64,000 nt of DNA, taken from contig JALDNG010000015.1 in assembly GCA_024349245.1 (NCBI GenBank), positions 16,058,001-16,122,000 of the forward strand, given 5' to 3'. Position 1 is the first letter of the stretch. Each line of letters starts with the position of its first letter. Positions 60,815-64,000 of the stretch are shown in pieces. The notes under the pieces were generated by a model, which was not told the DNA's origin, made no database searches, and saw nothing but the letters and a program-made list of their open reading frames with translations. The stretch is from Neodontobutis hainanensis (Eukaryota; Chordata; Actinopteri; Gobiiformes; Odontobutidae). The translations under genes and the position numbers were made by a program.

Positions 60815-60845
60815 CCACCCACACAACTTAATGTTGTGTGGGTGG
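60815..60845. repeat. short perfect inverted repeat
   Basis: CCACCCACACAAC (60815-60827) and GTTGTGTGGGTGG (60833-60845), with the loop TTAAT. Confidence 0.9.
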
Positions 60846-61734
60846 ACACAGGCCTCCCCTTGTCTCTGTCCTCTGCACTCACACATTTAACTACAGCCGC
60901 ACACAAACCCCTCCAGGATAAGTTTAGTGTAACCACACACTGAGGTCTGGCCTGGAGACAGCTCTAACTGCTGGCCTCGTTTCTCCCCCTGAGTTTTGAA
61001 GTGTCCGTCCATCACATAAACACACAATCACACCACGAGTCCACGACCGGGGCTATTTTGAGCTCATAGCTAAAATACACACAGCCAAATATGCGCCACA
61101 TGCACACAATGTAAATACATAAACCCGAAGGCTGACAGAGTGACTCACAGAGGTGTTATTTACACTTGATAAACACCTGCAGACAAGAATAACTATCAGA
61201 ACAGGCCTTTACCTGTGCTCCTCTGTGCGTTCTTTAAAATACCCAGAAGTAGCCCGTGAGATTCTTAATGGGACTTTAGGGCGTTGTTTTGATTGGCTGA
61301 GCTGCTGGTGTGAGTTTAAGATCTGCCAATAGCGATTAAATATCATACTCAGAGGAGATAAATCTGTTACTTTATTACTTTATTACTTAAACCAAATAAC
61401 ATTTTTTTAGTTTCTTAGTTTATGTGTTAGTGGAGAAGAGGAACTGAACTTTACTTACTGAAACATGTAAGTTTCCATTTCCCCTTTTCTCTACACCACT
61501 TTTTGTAAATGTTTTACCGTAAAAGATGAATAAAAGTAAATAATGTTTTGTCAAAGTGTGAAGAGCCACAAGAAGAGCCTCATAGAGTTTATTTTATTTT
61601 CCTCTCTTCTGTATTGCTTGTTGCTTCTGACCATTTTATCCCATTCCTGGATCAGCTCTTTTTTATTTATTCACTAATTCATGGACTTTCTTTTGGCTCA
61701 CAACCCATCCATGTTTGGGGGAGACAGCCTAGAG

Positions 61735-61937
61735 GCTAGCGGAGCGATTAGGACTGGGTTAATGAATAGCCTTCAATAAACCAGTGGCTCCTAGTGGCTA
61801 CTGTGACCATAAGAAAAACTAACCACTGTTTTCTCTGCTGCAGGGGTCTCTCACCCTCTGCTCAAAGTTAAAGTATAAATTAGACTTGTTAAGACCAATC
61901 TGTTTAAGACTGAATAAAACCAAGACTCAACCTGAAT
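61735..61937 (+). repeat. direct repeat, copy 1
   Basis: About 200 bases, including GCGATTAGGACTGGGTTAAT, CTTCAATAAACCAGTGGCTC and CTCTGCTGCAGGGGTCTC, matching 62813-62998 with scattered differences and one indel of about 15 bases. Confidence 0.85.
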
Positions 61938-62812
61938 GATGACAAAGTGCATGATATGTGGAACCAGGTACCATGAAACATTATATGAGCAATAATGGGT
62001 GCAATGGGTGCACCATTACAGCAGCAACCATAAACAAAACTTTCAAAAGTTAAAAATCATTAACTACTATTTTTAATTACAGTACTCTGTAACTGAGTCA
62101 ACAACAATGGCAATCATTTAGCAAACACCGTCATAAAAAGAAACAAAAACAGCCTCGGCAAAGGTCTAACAAGTAAAACAAAGCGACAAAATTAAATTTT
62201 ACACGAACAGTGAGACATTAATTGTTAATCCTAATCACATTACTGCAGCAGCTAGTTAGCGACGCCATAAACTGAGACAAAACCTCTTTGTTTACTGTTG
62301 ATAGTCTTGATAGAAAAAGTGCCGCGATTAGCAGTGTTTCTTTCACATAGACTAACCATTTTCTTTTCAGAACTGCAAAACCATAATACAACCCATGTCA
62401 CTTAAAGACTTGTAAGCTCCATTAACAATGTCATGACCCCAGACGACAGTGAAAACAACCAAGACACTGTGCTCCAACGCAGCTATAGCTCAGAGCTGAA
62501 CGGCTCCAGAGAGGACTATAACTCAGCTAAAGTGCACTATCAAGCCATTACAATCAGCCCGACCAGATTAAACAACAGTCGGCAGTCTCAAACCCACTCC
62601 CAACCCAACAAGGACTTCAATTATCTGGAAAAAGGCTCCCCCATCTCCGGCCCGACCCCACTTCCACAGTAATAATGTCCCGGAGCAGACAGGAGACCCC
62701 TAAATAGCAGCACTTAGAGGGCCATGAGTGGGCAGACAAGTACCCACGGGGTCGACCGCTGCCCCACAGACGACAGATTCATACACAAACATAAAGCCCC
62801 CCCAGAGTCGAC

Positions 62813-62998
62813 GCTAGCTGAGCGATTAGGACTGGGTTAATGAGTAGCCTTCAATAAACCAGTGGCTCCTAGTGGCTACTATGGCCATAAGAAAATCTAA
62901 CCACTGTTTCCTCTGCTGCAGGGGTCTCCCGCCCTCCGCTCAAAGTCAAAGGATTAACCATTTACTTGTCAAGACCGAATAAAACCAAGACTCAAACA
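62813..62998 (+). repeat. direct repeat, copy 2
   Basis: Same family and orientation as 61735-61937, offset 1,078 bases. Both copies contain AATAAA twice. The segment between holds no recognised gene; a 79-codon polar frame lies at 62433-62672. Confidence 0.85.
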
Positions 62999-62999
62999 C

Positions 63000-64000
63000 T
63001 GGTGCATTACATATAGGAGGAAATACCAGGGAACTCAAAATAAGTAATGTTAATATTATTATTTAGTACAATAGGTACAACATAAGCTAATTCAATACCT
63101 AATTATTACCCCACTACGCTGGCATAATTTGACGGCTTAAAAAAACAGGTTAACTTCTAGCTAGTAATAAATAAAGGGTGAAGTAAAAGCATTTTGACTC
63201 AGTTTTCAAGGTAAAGACGTTTTCCAGATGCGTTTACTACAACAAGATTTCATGGATGACTGAGAACATCAACAACTAGCTAGAAGTCTGTTGATGTTCT
63301 GTCCCGAGGCTCTGACATTAAACAGACATTTGTCAAAATCATCTTCTTTATGCACAATTAGCGATGTTTGGTGGCTAATGCTAATTGTTCCATTGAAAAT
63401 GCACCGCTGTCGGTTTAACTGGCGGCACAAGATTGTTTACAAACACAAAAAGGGCCTTTATAAGCTGTACTGACTCTTCCCCTCACCATGACAACAAGAA
63501 AAACTGTTCAAAGTAAAGGTCAAAAGTCACAAAAGAAAACACAGACACTCGCCAAAAATAACCGCTCTCCTCGGCCACAACAGGATTAGTCACAGTTGAG
63601 TGGCTCTGCAGTGTTTAAGGGATAATACACCTGTATTTTTGTTGCTGTTGTGGTAGTTACTTCTTATGTAAAGAAAGGCTGGAAGTTTTTGCCATTTGCT
63701 TGAATAATTACTGCTTTGTCAAGACCTCAAAATAAACAAGGATTTATCTAAAATAAAACTCATTTATTCTAGGGTTGGCAAAATTTAGACCATAGCTGTT
63801 TCAAGTTTAATTAATCTAACTCAGAATTTTAGCTAACGGTGAGGCTTTACTTAATATTTTCTTTGTAAACTGAGTTTTATATTTACATTTCCTAGATTGA
63901 GACGGTACATCAGTACGGTACAGATGGCTCTCAGGTTAACTTTTAAATTTGCCATGTGTTTTTCTTGGGATTTCTCAAAGACTCAGTACAAGGAGGTAGT
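63000..64000. other. gene-free end of window
   Basis: AT-rich sequence with no exon, RNA gene or repeat that I recognise. Confidence 0.35.

Larger units (their letters stand above)
56640..61734. other. gene-free stretch
   Basis: No gene recognised. A CTCF-like motif in minus orientation lies at 60252-60265 and a short perfect hairpin at 60815-60845. 58450-58760 and 60780-61330 are higher-complexity blocks without coding signal. Confidence 0.35.

Noticed and set aside
62433..62672. 79-codon Ser/Asn/Gln-rich protein as a host gene
   Set aside because: No start context, splice structure or homologue recognised; kept only as part of the direct-repeat finding.
1..64000. CRISPR arrays, bacterial operons, prophage or defence systems
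   Set aside because: The whole window is vertebrate nuclear DNA; no such structure is present.

Overview
This window is a piece of a ray-finned (teleost) fish nuclear genome. The sequence is AT-rich, genes are split by GT-AG introns, and three vertebrate orthologues can be read exon by exon. The repeats are also of teleost type: 3' ends of non-LTR retrotransposons, a decayed Tc1/mariner element, short hAT-like elements and tRNA-derived short repeats. There is nothing prokaryotic here (no operons, CRISPR arrays or attachment sites). I cannot name the species.

Layout. (1) 1-4.0 kb, plus strand: the 3' part of tmem168, four coding exons giving the last 425 residues, followed by a long 3' UTR; the 5' exons lie outside the window. 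(2) 4.8-22.7 kb, minus strand: a complete ptdss2 gene (phosphatidylserine synthase 2). Twelve coding exons join in frame to give 490 residues, with a probable non-coding first exon and an upstream ORF. It is tail-to-tail with tmem168. Its introns hold a 1.5 kb dead Tc1 element and short hAT-like elements. (3) 22.7-28.0 kb: intergenic, with two CTCF-like motifs. (4) 28.0-30.4 kb, plus strand: a complete, compact cdkn1c-like gene (p57/Kip2-type CDK inhibitor, 216 residues) with CCAAT and TATA boxes and a third, non-coding exon. It is head-to-head with ptdss2. (5) 30.4-64.0 kb: about 33 kb with no gene I can recognise. It contains retroelement tails, repeat pairs, microsatellites, hairpins and complex unique stretches that may be regulatory.

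The genes are not a pathway. tmem168 encodes a multipass membrane protein, ptdss2 makes phosphatidylserine from phosphatidylethanolamine in the ER, and cdkn1c restrains G1 cyclin-CDKs. The most interesting points are a caspase/legumain-like His...Cys arrangement in TMEM168, a CTCF-like motif layout around cdkn1c, an upstream ORF in ptdss2, and several well-formed hairpins and repeat pairs in the desert. I see no new multi-gene system.
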